Counted from the stretch's first letter, positions 52,932 through 63,033 are shown. The stretch: 64,000 nucleotides of DNA from Pseudomonas orientalis (GCF_002934065.1 NZ_CP018049.1:308501-372500), one strand, 5' to 3'. Translations and numbers: made by a program. The notes: a model not told the origin generated them from the sequence alone.

Positions 52932-53897
52932 ATGACCCGCGACACCCTTGAGCACAACCAGATTCCCCTCTACTTTGTCGCCATCGCGCTGGCCGCGCTC
53001 TGTGGTGCGTTTGCGCCGTCTTTTGCCCAGGGCCTCAGCGTACTGATCACCCCCGCCATTGCGATGTTGATGTACGCGATGTTCCTGCAAATCCCTTTCC
53101 TCGACCTGCGCCGCGGCTGGGGCAGCAGGCGCTTTATGTTGGCGTTGCTGCTGGCCAATTTCCTCCTGGTACCCTTGCTGGTATGGGCGCTGACCCGTGG
53201 CCTGTTGGGGTATCCCGCGCTGCTGGTGGGCGCGTTGCTGGTATTGCTGACGCCGTGTATCGATTATGTGGTGGTGTTTACCCACATTGGCAAAGGTGAC
53301 TCGCGGTCGATGCTGGCGGCCACGCCGTTACTGCTGCTGGTGCAGTTGGCACTGCTGCCGGTGTACCTGGGTTTGATGCTGGGAGCGCAGTCGGAGGTGG
53401 TGATCGCGGTCGGGCCGTTTATCGAAGCGTTCCTGTTGTTGATCGCGTTGCCGATAGTGCTGGCCGCGATGACTGCATTTTTCGCGCGAAGGTCAACGCT
53501 GATCCGCCGGTGGAACAGCGCCTGGGCCTGGTTGCCGGTACCGGCGATGGCCCTCGTGCTGTTTGTGGTGATCGGGTCGCAGATCACATCAGTGCTTCGG
53601 GATATCAACCTGCTTCTGCCGGTGCTGCCCATCTACGCGGGCTTCGTGCTGCTGGCGCCGCTGATGGGGATGTTGGCCGCGCGGCTGTTCGCGCTGCCGG
53701 CGGCGACGGCACGTGCGGTGGCGTTCAGCGCATCCACCCGCAATTCCCTGGTGGTGTTGCCCCTGGCGCTGGCGTTGCCTGACGGAGTGCGCGGTTTGGC
53801 CGCGACGGCGGTGATCCTGCAAACATTGGTCGAACTGGTTGCGCAGTTGATCTACATCCGCCTGATCCCGGCCCTGGTATGGCGCGCCAGTCGGTAA
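52932..53897 (+). CDS. SBF/BASS-family (bile acid:sodium symporter or ACR3-like) membrane transporter
   Basis: A 321-aa membrane protein with about ten hydrophobic segments, for example FVAIALAALCGAFAPSFAQG, RRFMLALLLANFLLVPLLVW and LLVGALLVLLTPCIDYVVVF. The TPCIDYVVVFTHIGKGDS stretch resembles the ACR3 region with the TPC cysteine motif, and the internal repeat fits the BASS fold. Arsenite efflux (ACR3-like) or organic anion:Na+ symport are both possible; no ars genes are nearby. The ATG at 52932 is preferred to the TTG-initiated extension from 52902. Confidence 0.72.
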   Translation: MTRDTLEHNQIPLYFVAIALAALCGAFAPSFAQGLSVLITPAIAMLMYAMFLQIPFLDLRRGWGSRRFMLALLLANFLLVPLLVWALTRGLLGYPALLVGALLVLLTPCIDYVVVFTHIGKGDSRSMLAATPLLLLVQLALLPVYLGLMLGAQSEVVIAVGPFIEAFLLLIALPIVLAAMTAFFARRSTLIRRWNSAWAWLPVPAMALVLFVVIGSQITSVLRDINLLLPVLPIYAGFVLLAPLMGMLAARLFALPAATARAVAFSASTRNSLVVLPLALALPDGVRGLAATAVILQTLVELVAQLIYIRLIPALVWRASR

Positions 53898-53983
53898 TGC
53901 ATGAATGTGCAGGTTCGTTCAGACGCTGTTCAGGGGGACGGTCGGCACCATAAGCCCGCGCTTCCCACCTGACAGGTCACCCG

Positions 53984-55591
53984 ATGGATCATCACAACCG
54001 CTTTCGCCTGGAGTCACTGGGCATCTTTCTGATCGCCTTGTTGCTGTTCACCCTGGGTATCTGGGATCAGCAGCCTCAGGGTTTCGACGGACGATGGGCG
54101 TTGTTCCTGCAGGAAATGTTTCGCCACCGCGCGAGTCTTTTCCCTACCACCTACGGCCAGCCGTACGCGGATTACCCCGGCACTGCGACGTTCTTCAGTT
54201 TTGTCTTTGCCCGGCTGTTTGACGCGCCGAACCATCTGGCGAACGTGCTGCCCACCGCGCTCGCTTCGGCGGGGGCCGTTGCCCTGATCTATCGCCTGCT
54301 GGCACCGTCCAGCCGGCCTTGGGCATTACTGACAGTGCTGCTGACTCTGCTCACCACCCAACTGCTCGAAAAGTCGCGCTCGGTGTGCCTGGACCAGATG
54401 GTCGCGCTGCTGTGCGTCGGCAGTTTCTACCTGCTGCACAGTGGCGAGCGGCTGGGCTCACGGTTCAGGCAACTCGCAGTTTTCCCCTTGTTTGTCCTGG
54501 CCTTCGCGATTCGTGGGCCGCTGGGGTTGATCGAGGTGTGTGGCGTGACATGTGTGTACTGGGCGCTGAGCCGGCCGGGGGAGCGGGTCAGGCAGGTGTT
54601 GGTTCACGGCGTGGTCGGCTTGTTGATGCTGGTGGCGTGCTGGTGGGTGCTGATGAAACTCGCGCGAATCAGCGGGGGCGATGCCTTTGCCGATGAGGTG
54701 TTCAAGATGCAGGTCGGCGGGCGGCTGGATGAGTCCGGCGAGCCGTTTTACTTCTACTTCCAGCTGAGTTTGTACCGGTATTTCCCGGTGGTGCCGTTGG
54801 CCCTTGCGACGTTGATCGCGCTGCGTCACCGCTGGGCGCAGCGCTGGGTCAATGATGATGCGCAGTTGCTGATACGCCTCGGCGCGTGCGGCTTGATGAT
54901 TTTGCTCGGCCTGTCAGTACCGCACTTCAAGCGTGCCTATTACATCCTGCCCATGGTGCCGATGTTTGCTGCTGTGGCGGCCTACGGGCTGCTTGAGGCG
55001 CAAGGCTGGCTCGTTGGCGTGCGCCGCTGCTACGAGGGGCTCGTCGTCGCGCTGCCGGCGCTGTGCGTGGTGGTGCTGTTTGCGTGTCGGTATGCCTGGC
55101 ACAAGCACGGCTATTGGCCTGATGTTTCGATGCCGCTATTGATCGGCGCGCTCGTACTGATGCAAGTGGCGGCGCTGGTGGCGTGGCGTCGGGCCGGGCG
55201 GTTGGTGTGGCTGAGCACTATCGCCCTGGCGGCGCAGTGGTTGCTGCTGGTCACCGTCATCGAGCCGGCCAAGGATCTTCAGTTCGATACGCGGGAGTTT
55301 GTCAGCCAGGTGGAGGCGTTGCGGGATGCGCAGCCGGGCCCTCTGGTATTTGTCGACCTGGGCCGGGACACCTGGGCGGTGCGCTATGTGATGAACCTGG
55401 ACCACGATGAACAGCCGTTTTTCGTCGGGCGTAACGAGCTGGAAAAGCTCGCCACATTGCCCCGGCCATCCTGGGTGATTGTGGCGCGCAAGGACGCGGC
55501 GCTGTTGAAGGGCTCGCCGGTCGAGCCGTTGGCGCCGAGCTTTCAGGGGCGGTTGAATGACAATGCGTTGATGGTGTTTTTGCTCAACTGA
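53984..55591 (+). CDS. ArnT/PMT-like membrane glycosyltransferase (GT-C fold)
   Basis: A 535-aa polytopic protein with about eleven transmembrane helices. The first periplasmic loop GFDGRWALFLQEMFRHRASL has the acidic residue and Gln-Glu typical of PMT/ArnT GT-C enzymes, followed by YADYPGTATFFSFVFARLFD and LEKSRSVCLDQMVALLCVGS. A C-terminal soluble part has the mixed alpha/beta VFVDLGRDTWAVRYV. It would transfer a sugar from a polyprenyl-phosphate donor to lipid A, another lipid or protein. Acceptor and donor are unknown. No arn operon is adjacent. Confidence 0.72.
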   Translation: MDHHNRFRLESLGIFLIALLLFTLGIWDQQPQGFDGRWALFLQEMFRHRASLFPTTYGQPYADYPGTATFFSFVFARLFDAPNHLANVLPTALASAGAVALIYRLLAPSSRPWALLTVLLTLLTTQLLEKSRSVCLDQMVALLCVGSFYLLHSGERLGSRFRQLAVFPLFVLAFAIRGPLGLIEVCGVTCVYWALSRPGERVRQVLVHGVVGLLMLVACWWVLMKLARISGGDAFADEVFKMQVGGRLDESGEPFYFYFQLSLYRYFPVVPLALATLIALRHRWAQRWVNDDAQLLIRLGACGLMILLGLSVPHFKRAYYILPMVPMFAAVAAYGLLEAQGWLVGVRRCYEGLVVALPALCVVVLFACRYAWHKHGYWPDVSMPLLIGALVLMQVAALVAWRRAGRLVWLSTIALAAQWLLLVTVIEPAKDLQFDTREFVSQVEALRDAQPGPLVFVDLGRDTWAVRYVMNLDHDEQPFFVGRNELEKLATLPRPSWVIVARKDAALLKGSPVEPLAPSFQGRLNDNALMVFLLN

Positions 55592-55611
55592 GATGGCTCT
55601 TTGGAAAGCAC

Positions 55612-56283
55612 TTATTTACAACGAAACCCCTCCGGCATCGTAACCGTGTAATTACGCTGCACCCGATCCTGGAAATTCAGATTGCGCAGCCCCTGTTCCA
55701 CCAAAAAGGCTTCCACCTTCTCGGCCTGGCAGTCGTCGTTGTAGGACGACGCCCGCAGCACGTACACCGCGCGCTTGCTCGCCTCATCCCGGGCGGTGGC
55801 CCTGAACGTGGTGAGGGTGGTGTAACCGGTGCGCTCAGAGGTGCCTACGGGGCCGTAGGTGGTGTTTGGGGTGCTGGTGCAGGTCAGCTGGTCGGTTTTC
55901 TTTTTGTTCTTCTTGCACTGCGTGGTGGTGCTGTTTGCCACCTGGCCGTATTCGGTGGCGGTATAGCGGTAGGTGACCTGCTTGCTGTCGACGTCCAGGG
56001 TGACGGTCATTTTGATCGGTGCATGGTCTTTGGGCAGGGTGGTGTCGGTGAAGACATTGCGAAAGCCCTGGTCTTTCATGGCGCTGACCATGTCGCGCAG
56101 GTAGTAGCGGGCGTTGAGCGCGTTTTCGTCGCTGCCGCCGGTGGACGTCACCAGTACGGTGGCCTGGCGGTCGAAGTGGTAGTCGGGGTCAGGCGTTGCG
56201 TTGATTGCTACGTCCATTTGCGTGGCGCATCCACTGAGCATTGCGGTCAGTAGCAAGAGCGTGCAGAGCAAGAAGCGGGTCAT
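55612..56283 (-). CDS. Outer-membrane lipoprotein of unknown function
   Basis: A 223-aa lipoprotein: signal MTRFLLCTLLLLTAMLSGCA with lipobox LSGC (Cys-19). After it, ATPDPDYHFDRQATVLVTST resembles the start of DUF4136-type lipoproteins. A middle cluster of cysteines and lysines (TTTQCKKNKKKTDQLTCTST) and a late cysteine pair are seen. The start at 56283 gives the signal peptide; the longer frame to 56352 does not. It is convergent with the glycosyltransferase gene. Confidence 0.7.
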   Translation of the reverse strand: MTRFLLCTLLLLTAMLSGCATQMDVAINATPDPDYHFDRQATVLVTSTGGSDENALNARYYLRDMVSAMKDQGFRNVFTDTTLPKDHAPIKMTVTLDVDSKQVTYRYTATEYGQVANSTTTQCKKNKKKTDQLTCTSTPNTTYGPVGTSERTGYTTLTTFRATARDEASKRAVYVLRASSYNDDCQAEKVEAFLVEQGLRNLNFQDRVQRNYTVTMPEGFRCK

Positions 56284-56410
56284 GGAAAAAACCTTACAAC
56301 TGGGAATTGGGTAAAGGCTGGACGATTGAGTCCAGCGAAAAACAACCCTCAATCGTGCTGCTGCGACATCGTGACCGCACGCAGCCGGCCGCCATTAAAT
56401 CGCAGGCAAT

Positions 56411-56448
56411 AAAAAACCCCAAGGAACACATTGTTCCTTGGGGTTTCT
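56411..56448 (-). terminator. Terminator of tRNA-Phe
   Basis: On the minus strand AAACCCCAAGGAACA-ATG-TGTTCCTTGGGGTTT followed by TTTATTG: a 15-bp perfect stem, 9 nt after the tRNA. Confidence 0.92.
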
Positions 56449-56456
56449 CGGTATTT

Positions 56457-56532
56457 TGGTGCCCAGAGACGGAATCGAACCGCCGACACGGGGATTTTCA
56501 ATCCCCTGCTCTACCGACTGAGCTATCTGGGC
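56457..56532 (-). tRNA. tRNA-Phe (anticodon GAA)
   Basis: A 76-nt cloverleaf on the minus strand: acceptor GCCCAGA/TCTGGGC, D-arm AGCTCAGTCGGTAGAGC, anticodon arm GGGGATTGAAAATCCCC (GAA), T-arm GGCGGTTCGATTCCGTC and encoded CCA. It lies on the same strand as and downstream of yggX. Confidence 0.97.
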
Positions 56533-56635
56533 AACGGGGCGCATTAAACGGGTTTTTCAGGGGGTCGTCAAGCAAGTTTTCAAAAAATATTTAATTATTA
56601 CCGTCGCTTACGTGCAGACCCCGGTTTTTGATCAA

Positions 56636-56908
56636 TTATTGAGCAGGTGGTACGTAGCCGTCGGCCTTGGCGTAATCCTCGCCGGAAAAGAACTTGTCCA
56701 TTTCGCCCTGCAGGTATTTGCGGTCTTCGGCGTTCATCATGTTCAAGCGTTTTTCGTTGATGAGCAGGGTCTGGTGTTTTTGCCAGTCGGCCCACGCCTT
56801 GGCGGAGACGTTATCGTAGATGTCCTGGCCTTTGGCACCCGGAAAAGGGGCGCGTTCGAGGGCGGGCAGTTCTTCGTGGTACTTGCGGCACATGATGGTG
56901 CGGGTCAT
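56636..56908 (-). CDS. yggX: YggX, Fe(II)-trafficking / oxidative damage protection protein
   Basis: A 90-aa protein starting [20 protein letters not shown] with the conserved Cys-7 and ending [13 protein letters not shown]. YggX protects Fe-S clusters and supports MutY, itself an Fe-S enzyme encoded just upstream with a 4-bp overlap. Conserved mutY-yggX arrangement. Confidence 0.95.
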   Translation of the reverse strand: MTRTIMCRKYHEELPALERAPFPGAKGQDIYDNVSAKAWADWQKHQTLLINEKRLNMMNAEDRKYLQGEMDKFFSGEDYAKADGYVPPAQ

Positions 56909-57972
56909 GACGACTCTCCTGCGTTCAATACTTCAGCCGCGCGCTTCAGCAGTTTTTTCACCGGGGCGGCAAGGCCCAGGCGCGGTGGGGTGGCGAGGTT
57001 ATACCAGAGCCAGTCGGCCTCGGCCACGTGATGGGCGCTTTCCTCGACCTGGACCAGCCAGGGTTCGATGGCCAGCTGGAAGTGGCTGAAGGTGTGGATC
57101 AGCCCCGGCAGTTCCTGATGTTTGCCCAAGGCCAGCGCGTGCTGGTTGGCCAGATGATCCAGGTCTTCCAGGTCGTCCAGCTCCGGCAGGCTCCATAAAC
57201 CGCCCCACAGGCCCGTGGAGGGACGACGGTAAAGCAGGATCGCGCCTTCGGCATTGGCGAGCATCGGCATCAGCGTGCGCTTCTGGGGGATGGTCTTGCG
57301 TGGCTTGGGGATCGGGTAGCGTGTCTCCAGGCCAAGCATGTGGGCTTCGCAGCCTTTTTCCAGCGGGCAGAGCAGGCAGCTGGGTTTGCTGCGGGTACAG
57401 AGTGTGGCGCCCATGTCCATCATCGCCTGGGTGTAGGCGTTGACGCGGTCGTGTGGCGTAAAGCGCTCTGCGGTCGCCCACAGCTGCTTGGCGACCTTGG
57501 GTTCGCCCGGGTAGCCCTCTTGCGCGGTAAAGCGTGCCAGCACGCGCTTGACGTTGCCGTCGAGGATCGGCGCGCGCAGTCCCATGCTCAGGCTGGCAAT
57601 TGCGCCGGCAGTGGACAGGCCGATGCCGGGCAGCTCGGTAAGTTTTTCGACATCCCTGGGAAACTCGCCGCCGTATTCGGCGACCACGATCTTTGCAGTC
57701 TTTTGCAGGTTGCGCGCCCGGGTGTAGTAACCCAGGCCGGTCCACAGGTGCAGCACTTCGTCTTCCGGCGCGGCGGCCAGCGCCTGGACCGTCGGCAAGG
57801 ACGCCATGAACCGGTCGAAGTAATTGAGCACGGTGCTGACCTGGGTCTGTTGCAGCATGATCTCCGACACCCACACCCGATACGGCGTGATGCCCTGTTG
57901 CCAGGGCAGGTCGTGGCGACCGTGGCGGTCGTACCAGTCCAGCACCGCCTGTGAAAACTGCTCGTTTCTCAT
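56905..57972 (-). CDS. mutY: MutY, A/G-specific adenine DNA glycosylase
   Basis: A 355-aa base-excision repair enzyme that removes A opposite 8-oxoG. N-terminal [20 protein letters not shown] with catalytic Glu in [12 protein letters not shown], helix-hairpin-helix plus Asp [14 protein letters not shown] and [11 protein letters not shown], 4Fe-4S cluster ligands in [17 protein letters not shown], and a C-terminal Nudix-like domain that recognises 8-oxoG ([19 protein letters not shown]). The ATG at 57972 overlaps the asmA stop by 4 bp; the open frame extends upstream to 58140 inside asmA. Confidence 0.94.
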   Translation of the reverse strand: MRNEQFSQAVLDWYDRHGRHDLPWQQGITPYRVWVSEIMLQQTQVSTVLNYFDRFMASLPTVQALAAAPEDEVLHLWTGLGYYTRARNLQKTAKIVVAEYGGEFPRDVEKLTELPGIGLSTAGAIASLSMGLRAPILDGNVKRVLARFTAQEGYPGEPKVAKQLWATAERFTPHDRVNAYTQAMMDMGATLCTRSKPSCLLCPLEKGCEAHMLGLETRYPIPKPRKTIPQKRTLMPMLANAEGAILLYRRPSTGLWGGLWSLPELDDLEDLDHLANQHALALGKHQELPGLIHTFSHFQLAIEPWLVQVEESAHHVAEADWLWYNLATPPRLGLAAPVKKLLKRAAEVLNAGESS

Positions 57973-60185
57973 CGGTTGAACAGGCCTTTCAATGCGTCTT
58001 TGAGCTTGGGGTTGACCTTGTCGAGCTTCTCTTCGAGTTTCTCGTTGAGACGATTGCCCGCCGCTTTGATGGCGACCTGGCCGAGGCCGTCCTTGTCCAG
58101 GCGACAGGCCTTGGCGCCCAGTTCCAGCGGGCCACGGCAACGCAGCGGCACTTCGATACCCTGGAAGTTTGCGCCGACCTGGCAGGCCGGGTCCGGCACG
58201 TCGCGCTGGTCGCCTTCGACGATGATGCCCACCCGGTAGTCCATGCCCAATACGCGCAGGTCGACATCGCCATTGCCGTTGAGGGTCAGCCCCGGAATGC
58301 GCACTTTCAGGTCAGGGTTGCTGGCCACGCCGTTGCGTAACGTCAGGTTGCCGCGCAGTTCCTGGAAGGGCGTGTCTTTGCCTTGCGGCGTGGTGCTCAG
58401 GGTTTTGCGGTTGAGCAGGGCGATACCGGTACACAGTTGTTGCTCGATGTTGGCGTTGAGCAGCACACCGTTGTTGATGACGATGCCGGCGGTGCCGTTG
58501 AGGCTGTCGATCAAGGCCTTCTGGCTGTTGCCACGCCCGGTCAGGTTGCTGTCCAGGGTGACCAGGCCTTTGACTGGTGGGGTTTTCCCCTGGGCCTGCA
58601 GGATTTTTTCTACCGGTACCTGCTTGATATGGGTTTGCAGCGCCAGGAGCGGGGTGTCCTGGCGTACATCGAGGGTGCCGTTGGCCTGGAACGTGCCGTT
58701 GTAGAGGCCACCGCTCAGCGCGTCGAGGCTGAGCTGGCCATCGATGCCCGAGGCTTTCAGTACCGCGTTCTGGATCGGCAGCTGGCTCAAGGTGAGTTGG
58801 CCGAACGCAAGGTCCGCGTTGATATCCAGGCTGCGCAGGCGGGTCAGCGGCAGCAGTTTGTCACTGCTCCAGGCGGCTTTGGTCGGCGCTTCCGGCAGTG
58901 GGCTGTTACCGCCGGCGGCCATTGCACCGGCCTCGCTGCTTTGCACTTCGGCCTGGCGTGCGGCCGCCGTGCCTTTGGCGGCTTCGGATTTGGCCGGCAG
59001 GTAATTGTCGGCATTGAACGTGTCGCCCTTGAGCTGCACGCGCAGTGACTGCTTGGCGAAATCATCCACGGCAACGCGACCGGTGAAGGTGCCGCCATCG
59101 AGTTTCAGGTTCAGGTCCTCCAGCGCGACATTGGTCGGCGTGCCTTTGAGGCGGCTGACCAATTCGACTTTGCTCAGGCTGCCCGGTGCCATGGCCGGCA
59201 GAGGGTGGCCGACGCTTTCGAGAAACTTGGCCAGGTCAAACTGCGCGACCGACAGCGCGCCGCTGATCTGCGGGGTGTTGCTCAGGTCAGTGGCCCGCAG
59301 TTCGCCCAGTGCGCGCAATTGGTTGGCCGAGAGTTTCAGGTTGGTCCATTCGGCGATGTTGGCGGCAAGATCGACCAGCAATTGACCCTGGGTGGAGAAG
59401 GTCAGCGTCTTGCCCTGCAAGGGTTCGCCAGTGGCTTCGCCGCTCAGGCGCATGTCTTCGAACTGGTAGCGCTTGAGGGCGCGCTGGATGCGCAAGTTGC
59501 CGTTCAGCTCGGTCTTGAGGCGCATCACCGGCTGGTTGCTGCCCAGGAAAGCTGTGAGTTTCAGCGGAATGTTGGCGCCTTCGTGGATGGCGCCGGCACT
59601 GAGCTGGATGCTTTCGGCGCTCAATTGCTTGCCGGTCTGTTCATCGTTGTATTCAACGCGGGCGTTGTTGATGGTCAGGCTGTCGATGTCCAGGCGGATC
59701 GGCTGCGGCGGTTTTTCCGGCTTGGCTTCAGCCACCGGTTCGGCCGGCGCCGGGGTGGCGGCACCCGGGGTTTCGTCGGGCAGGTTCTTGCCGATGTCTT
59801 CCCAGTTGCCGTGGCCGTTCTTGTCGCGGTTCAGGCGCAGGTTCAGGCCTTCGACCCGCACATCGCTCATCTGCACTTCGCGGCGCAGCAGCGGCAGCAC
59901 ACGTACCGACAGGCCGAGCATCTGCAGGTCGGCAAACGGTTGGGTCGGATTGGTCAGGGTTGCCACGCCGGCTTCGTGCAACTCCAGGCCCAGCCAGGGG
60001 AACAGGCTCCAGCCGATGTCGCCATTGAGCGTCAGCTCGATGTGGGCCTTGTCGCGGGCTATCTGGCGAATTTCTTCTTTGTAGTCGTTGGGATCGAAGA
60101 GATGGGTCAGGGCAAAGCCGAGAGCCACAATGATCAGCAACAGCCCGAGAAATACCAGACCCAGGATTTTGCCGAACGCTTTCAT
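57969..60185 (-). CDS. asmA: AsmA-family protein
   Basis: A 738-aa protein of the AsmA/TamB-related group. Single N-terminal transmembrane anchor (ILGLVFLGLLLIIVALGFAL) and a long beta-rich periplasmic body with AsmA signatures (LIDSLNGTAGIVINNGVLLN, LLNRKTLSTTPQGKDTPFQE, LRGNLTLRNGVASNPDLKVR). A Pro/Ala-rich linker occurs near residues 145-165. AsmA-like proteins are proposed to carry phospholipids to the outer membrane. The ATG at 60185 has RBS AAGGACTC. Heads the asmA-mutY-yggX operon. Confidence 0.9.
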   Translation of the reverse strand: MKAFGKILGLVFLGLLLIIVALGFALTHLFDPNDYKEEIRQIARDKAHIELTLNGDIGWSLFPWLGLELHEAGVATLTNPTQPFADLQMLGLSVRVLPLLRREVQMSDVRVEGLNLRLNRDKNGHGNWEDIGKNLPDETPGAATPAPAEPVAEAKPEKPPQPIRLDIDSLTINNARVEYNDEQTGKQLSAESIQLSAGAIHEGANIPLKLTAFLGSNQPVMRLKTELNGNLRIQRALKRYQFEDMRLSGEATGEPLQGKTLTFSTQGQLLVDLAANIAEWTNLKLSANQLRALGELRATDLSNTPQISGALSVAQFDLAKFLESVGHPLPAMAPGSLSKVELVSRLKGTPTNVALEDLNLKLDGGTFTGRVAVDDFAKQSLRVQLKGDTFNADNYLPAKSEAAKGTAAARQAEVQSSEAGAMAAGGNSPLPEAPTKAAWSSDKLLPLTRLRSLDINADLAFGQLTLSQLPIQNAVLKASGIDGQLSLDALSGGLYNGTFQANGTLDVRQDTPLLALQTHIKQVPVEKILQAQGKTPPVKGLVTLDSNLTGRGNSQKALIDSLNGTAGIVINNGVLLNANIEQQLCTGIALLNRKTLSTTPQGKDTPFQELRGNLTLRNGVASNPDLKVRIPGLTLNGNGDVDLRVLGMDYRVGIIVEGDQRDVPDPACQVGANFQGIEVPLRCRGPLELGAKACRLDKDGLGQVAIKAAGNRLNEKLEEKLDKVNPKLKDALKGLFNR

Positions 60186-60509
60186 GGGCGAGTCCTTGTA
60201 TGTCGATTTCAAAATTTAGCCGCAGAGTATAACGCCCGAAGGCCTGCATCAGTTCGTGGATCGTTACATTGTATCTACGACCAGCGAAACGGGATTTTGG
60301 CGTCAAATAAAACAGATAGGTTGAAAAAAGTGATGTCAATTTGGTTTTTCTCGTATCTGCAGGTGCTAATCTCTGCGCGTTCGTCCGCCTTCTGCGACGT
60401 ATCGTCGCGCCAAAATGGAGCTTCACTCACAAAAACGGCCACGCATTGCGTGCAAGGCCGAGGGGAAGCGCGCCTGACGGATGCATACCAATAACTGGGG
60501 GAAACACCA
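60186..60509. promoter_or_regulatory. Divergent region between asmA and the OFA transporter
   Basis: 324 bp with no ORF. A perfect inverted repeat TTTTGGCG (60295-60302) / CGCCAAAA (60408-60415) has its arms 105 bp apart, and CGACGTATCGTCG (60395-60407) is a small palindrome next to the right arm. AGAGTATAACGC (60224-60235) could supply a -10 for asmA on the minus strand. RBS GGGGGAAAC precedes the transporter ATG. None of these is firmly assigned. Confidence 0.35.
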
Positions 60510-62171
60510 ATGAGCACTAGCACTGCGGCCGGTACCAATGCCGCACCGCCTGCGTTCCTGTCCAAGGAGCGCATTATCGCCAAGCCCGGCTTCAACCGCT
60601 GGCTGGTTCCACCGGCCGCGCTGGCCATACATCTGTGCATCGGCATGGCCTACGGCTTCTCGGTGTTCTGGCTGCCGCTGTCCAAGGCGCTGGGCATCAC
60701 TGCGCCGGTGGCCTGCGCGCCGGACATGAGCTTTATCGCCCAGGTCTTCTCGTCCCAATGCGACTGGCCCATCTCCATGCTGGGCTGGATCTACACCCTG
60801 TTCTTCATCTTCCTGGGCTGCTCGGCAGCAATCTGGGGCGGCTGGCTGGAACATGCCGGGCCACGCAAGGCCGGTGTTGTCTCGGCGTTGTGCTGGTGCG
60901 GCGGCCTGCTGATCTCGGCGTTGGGTATCTATACCCACCAGATCTGGCTGATGTGGATCGGCTCCGGGGTCATCGGCGGTATCGGCCTGGGCCTGGGCTA
61001 TATCTCGCCCGTATCGACCCTGATCAAGTGGTTCCCGGACAAGCGCGGCATGGCGACCGGCATGGCGATCATGGGCTTCGGCGGCGGCGCGATGGTCGGT
61101 GCACCGCTGGCGGCAGCACTGATGGGCCACTTCGCCTCGCCGACCAGCGTGGGCGTATGGCAGAGCTTCCTGGTGATGGCTGCGATCTACTTCGTGTTCA
61201 TGATCGGCGGCGCCTTGTCCTATCGCGTTCCGCCGACCGGCTGGAAGCCTGAGGGCTGGACCGCGCCGGCGAAAAAAGCCAGCAACGCGATGATCACTCA
61301 CCGTCATGTGCATGTGAACGTGGCGTGGAAAACCCCGCAATTCCGTCTGGTATGGCTGGTGCTGTGCCTGAACGTGTCGGCCGGTATCGGCATCCTCGGC
61401 ATGGCTTCGCCGCTGCTGCAGGAAGTGTTCGGCGGCAAGTTGCTGGGTGTGGATGTGCCGTTTGGTCAACTGGATGCCGGGCAACTCGCATCGATCGCTG
61501 CCATCGCCGCAGGCTTCACCGGCCTGTTGAGCCTGTTCAACATCGGTGGCCGGTTCTTCTGGGCGTCGTTCTCCGATTACCTGGGGCGTAAAAATACCTA
61601 CTTCGTGTTCTTCGCCCTGGGCTTTGCCCTGTACGCGCTGATCCCGAACCTGGGGCACCTGGGCAACGTGGCGCTGTTCGTCGCGGCGTTCTGCATCATC
61701 CTGTCGATGTACGGCGGTGGTTTTGCCACGGTCCCGGCTTACCTGGCCGACCTGTTCGGTACGCAAATGGTCGGCGCCATCCATGGTCGCCTGCTGACCG
61801 CCTGGGCCGCTGCCGGCGTATTGGGCCCCGTACTGGTGAACTACCTGCGTGAATATCAGTTGAGCATCGGCGTCGAGCGCGCTGCGGCCTATGACATCAC
61901 CTTGTACATCCTCGCAGGCCTGCTGGTGCTGGGCTTTATCTGCAACCTGCTGGTGCGTCCGGTGGCCGACAAATACTTCATGACCGACGCCGAACTGGCC
62001 GCCGAGCAGGCGCTGGGGCATGACAAAGGCGCTGATGCCAGCACCGTGCTGGAGTGGAAAGCCTCCCCTGGCAGCAAGCCATTGGCGGTCGCCGCCTGGC
62101 TGGTGGTGGGCATTCCGTTGGCGTGGGGTGTGTGGGTGACCCTGCAGAAGACCGCAGTACTGTTCCACTAA
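60510..62171 (+). CDS. OFA-type MFS transporter (oxalate/formate antiporter family)
   Basis: A 553-aa major-facilitator protein, long for MFS because of a cytoplasmic insertion and C-terminal extension. N-terminal FNRWLVPPAALAIHLCIGMA and GFSVFWLPLSKALGITAP, signature WIGSGVIGGIGLGLGYISPV and KWFPDKRGMATGMAIMGFGG (typical of the OxlT/YhjX group), and NIGGRFFWASFSDYLGRKNT. Probably exchanges small carboxylates; the substrate is not determinable. Monocistronic with a REPIN after it. Confidence 0.82.
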   Translation: MSTSTAAGTNAAPPAFLSKERIIAKPGFNRWLVPPAALAIHLCIGMAYGFSVFWLPLSKALGITAPVACAPDMSFIAQVFSSQCDWPISMLGWIYTLFFIFLGCSAAIWGGWLEHAGPRKAGVVSALCWCGGLLISALGIYTHQIWLMWIGSGVIGGIGLGLGYISPVSTLIKWFPDKRGMATGMAIMGFGGGAMVGAPLAAALMGHFASPTSVGVWQSFLVMAAIYFVFMIGGALSYRVPPTGWKPEGWTAPAKKASNAMITHRHVHVNVAWKTPQFRLVWLVLCLNVSAGIGILGMASPLLQEVFGGKLLGVDVPFGQLDAGQLASIAAIAAGFTGLLSLFNIGGRFFWASFSDYLGRKNTYFVFFALGFALYALIPNLGHLGNVALFVAAFCIILSMYGGGFATVPAYLADLFGTQMVGAIHGRLLTAWAAAGVLGPVLVNYLREYQLSIGVERAAAYDITLYILAGLLVLGFICNLLVRPVADKYFMTDAELAAEQALGHDKGADASTVLEWKASPGSKPLAVAAWLVVGIPLAWGVWVTLQKTAVLFH

Positions 62172-62185
62172 CACTGCAAAACCTT

Positions 62186-62275
62186 TGTGGGAGGGGGCTT
62201 GCCCCCGATGGCCGCGCATCAGTCAATGCATTGTTGACTGATCCACCGCTATCGGGGGCAAGCCCCCTCCCACAT
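62186..62275. repeat. REPIN downstream of the OFA transporter
   Basis: Inverted REP arms TGTGGGAGGGGGCTTGCC and GGCAAGCCCCCTCCCACA with a spacer containing GTCAATGCATTGTTGAC, 15 bp after the stop. Confidence 0.92.
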
Positions 62276-62439
62276 TGGTTGTTCAGTGTTCTGGTGGGCT
62301 GGGTCCCACATGTATGCACATGTCTATCCCCGACATTCCCCGCTTCAACTCGTCAGTCTTATCCCCTTCGATGTTTCTGTTTAGCGCCCGCGCCCCTATA
62401 ATGGCTGCCTTTTTCGCCCAATGATTTGCGGAGCTGGTG

Positions 62440-63033
62440 ATGGTCGAACGTATGGCGTCCGTCGAGCGCGACACTCTGGAAACCCAGATCAAAGCCTCGA
62501 TCAACCTGGATGGCACCGGAAAGGCCCGATTTGATATCGGTGTACCTTTTCTTGAGCACATGCTGGACCAGATCGCCCGTCATGGGCTGATCGACCTGGA
62601 TATTGTCAGCAAGGGCGACCTGCACATCGACGACCACCACACGGTGGAAGACGTGGGCATCACCCTCGGCCAGGCCTTTGCCAAGGCCATCGGCGACAAA
62701 AAAGGCATCCGTCGCTACGGCCACGCCTATGTCCCGCTGGACGAAGCGCTGTCGCGCGTCGTCATCGACTTCTCCGGCCGCCCAGGCCTGCAGATGCACG
62801 TGCCCTACACCCGCGCCACCGTGGGTGGCTTTGACGTCGACCTGTTCCAGGAATTCTTCCAGGGTTTCGTCAACCACGCCCTGGTCAGCCTGCACATCGA
62901 CAACCTGCGCGGCACCAACACCCACCACCAGATCGAAACCGTGTTCAAGGCTTTCGGCCGCGCGCTGCGCATGGCCGTGGAGCTGGATGAGCGCATGGCC
63001 GGGCAAATGCCTTCGACCAAGGGCGTTCTGTAA
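62440..63033 (+). CDS. hisB: HisB, imidazoleglycerol-phosphate dehydratase
   Basis: A 197-aa monofunctional dehydratase (sixth step of histidine synthesis). Metal-binding motifs: [36 protein letters not shown] and [20 protein letters not shown]. The start at 62440 (RBS GGAG at 62429-62432) gives the family length; the GTG one codon earlier is less likely. The stop overlaps the hisH start by one base (TAATG). Confidence 0.96.
   Translation: MVERMASVERDTLETQIKASINLDGTGKARFDIGVPFLEHMLDQIARHGLIDLDIVSKGDLHIDDHHTVEDVGITLGQAFAKAIGDKKGIRRYGHAYVPLDEALSRVVIDFSGRPGLQMHVPYTRATVGGFDVDLFQEFFQGFVNHALVSLHIDNLRGTNTHHQIETVFKAFGRALRMAVELDERMAGQMPSTKGVL

Larger units (their letters stand above)
56284..56635. 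other. Region holding tRNA-Phe and its terminator
   Basis: 352 bp between the lipoprotein start and the yggX stop. Contains the terminator (56411-56448) and tRNA-Phe (56457-56532). The lipoprotein promoter should be at 56290-56400. The stretch 56540-56610 is AT-rich (AAAAAATATTTAATTATTA) and lies between tRNA and yggX. Confidence 0.6.
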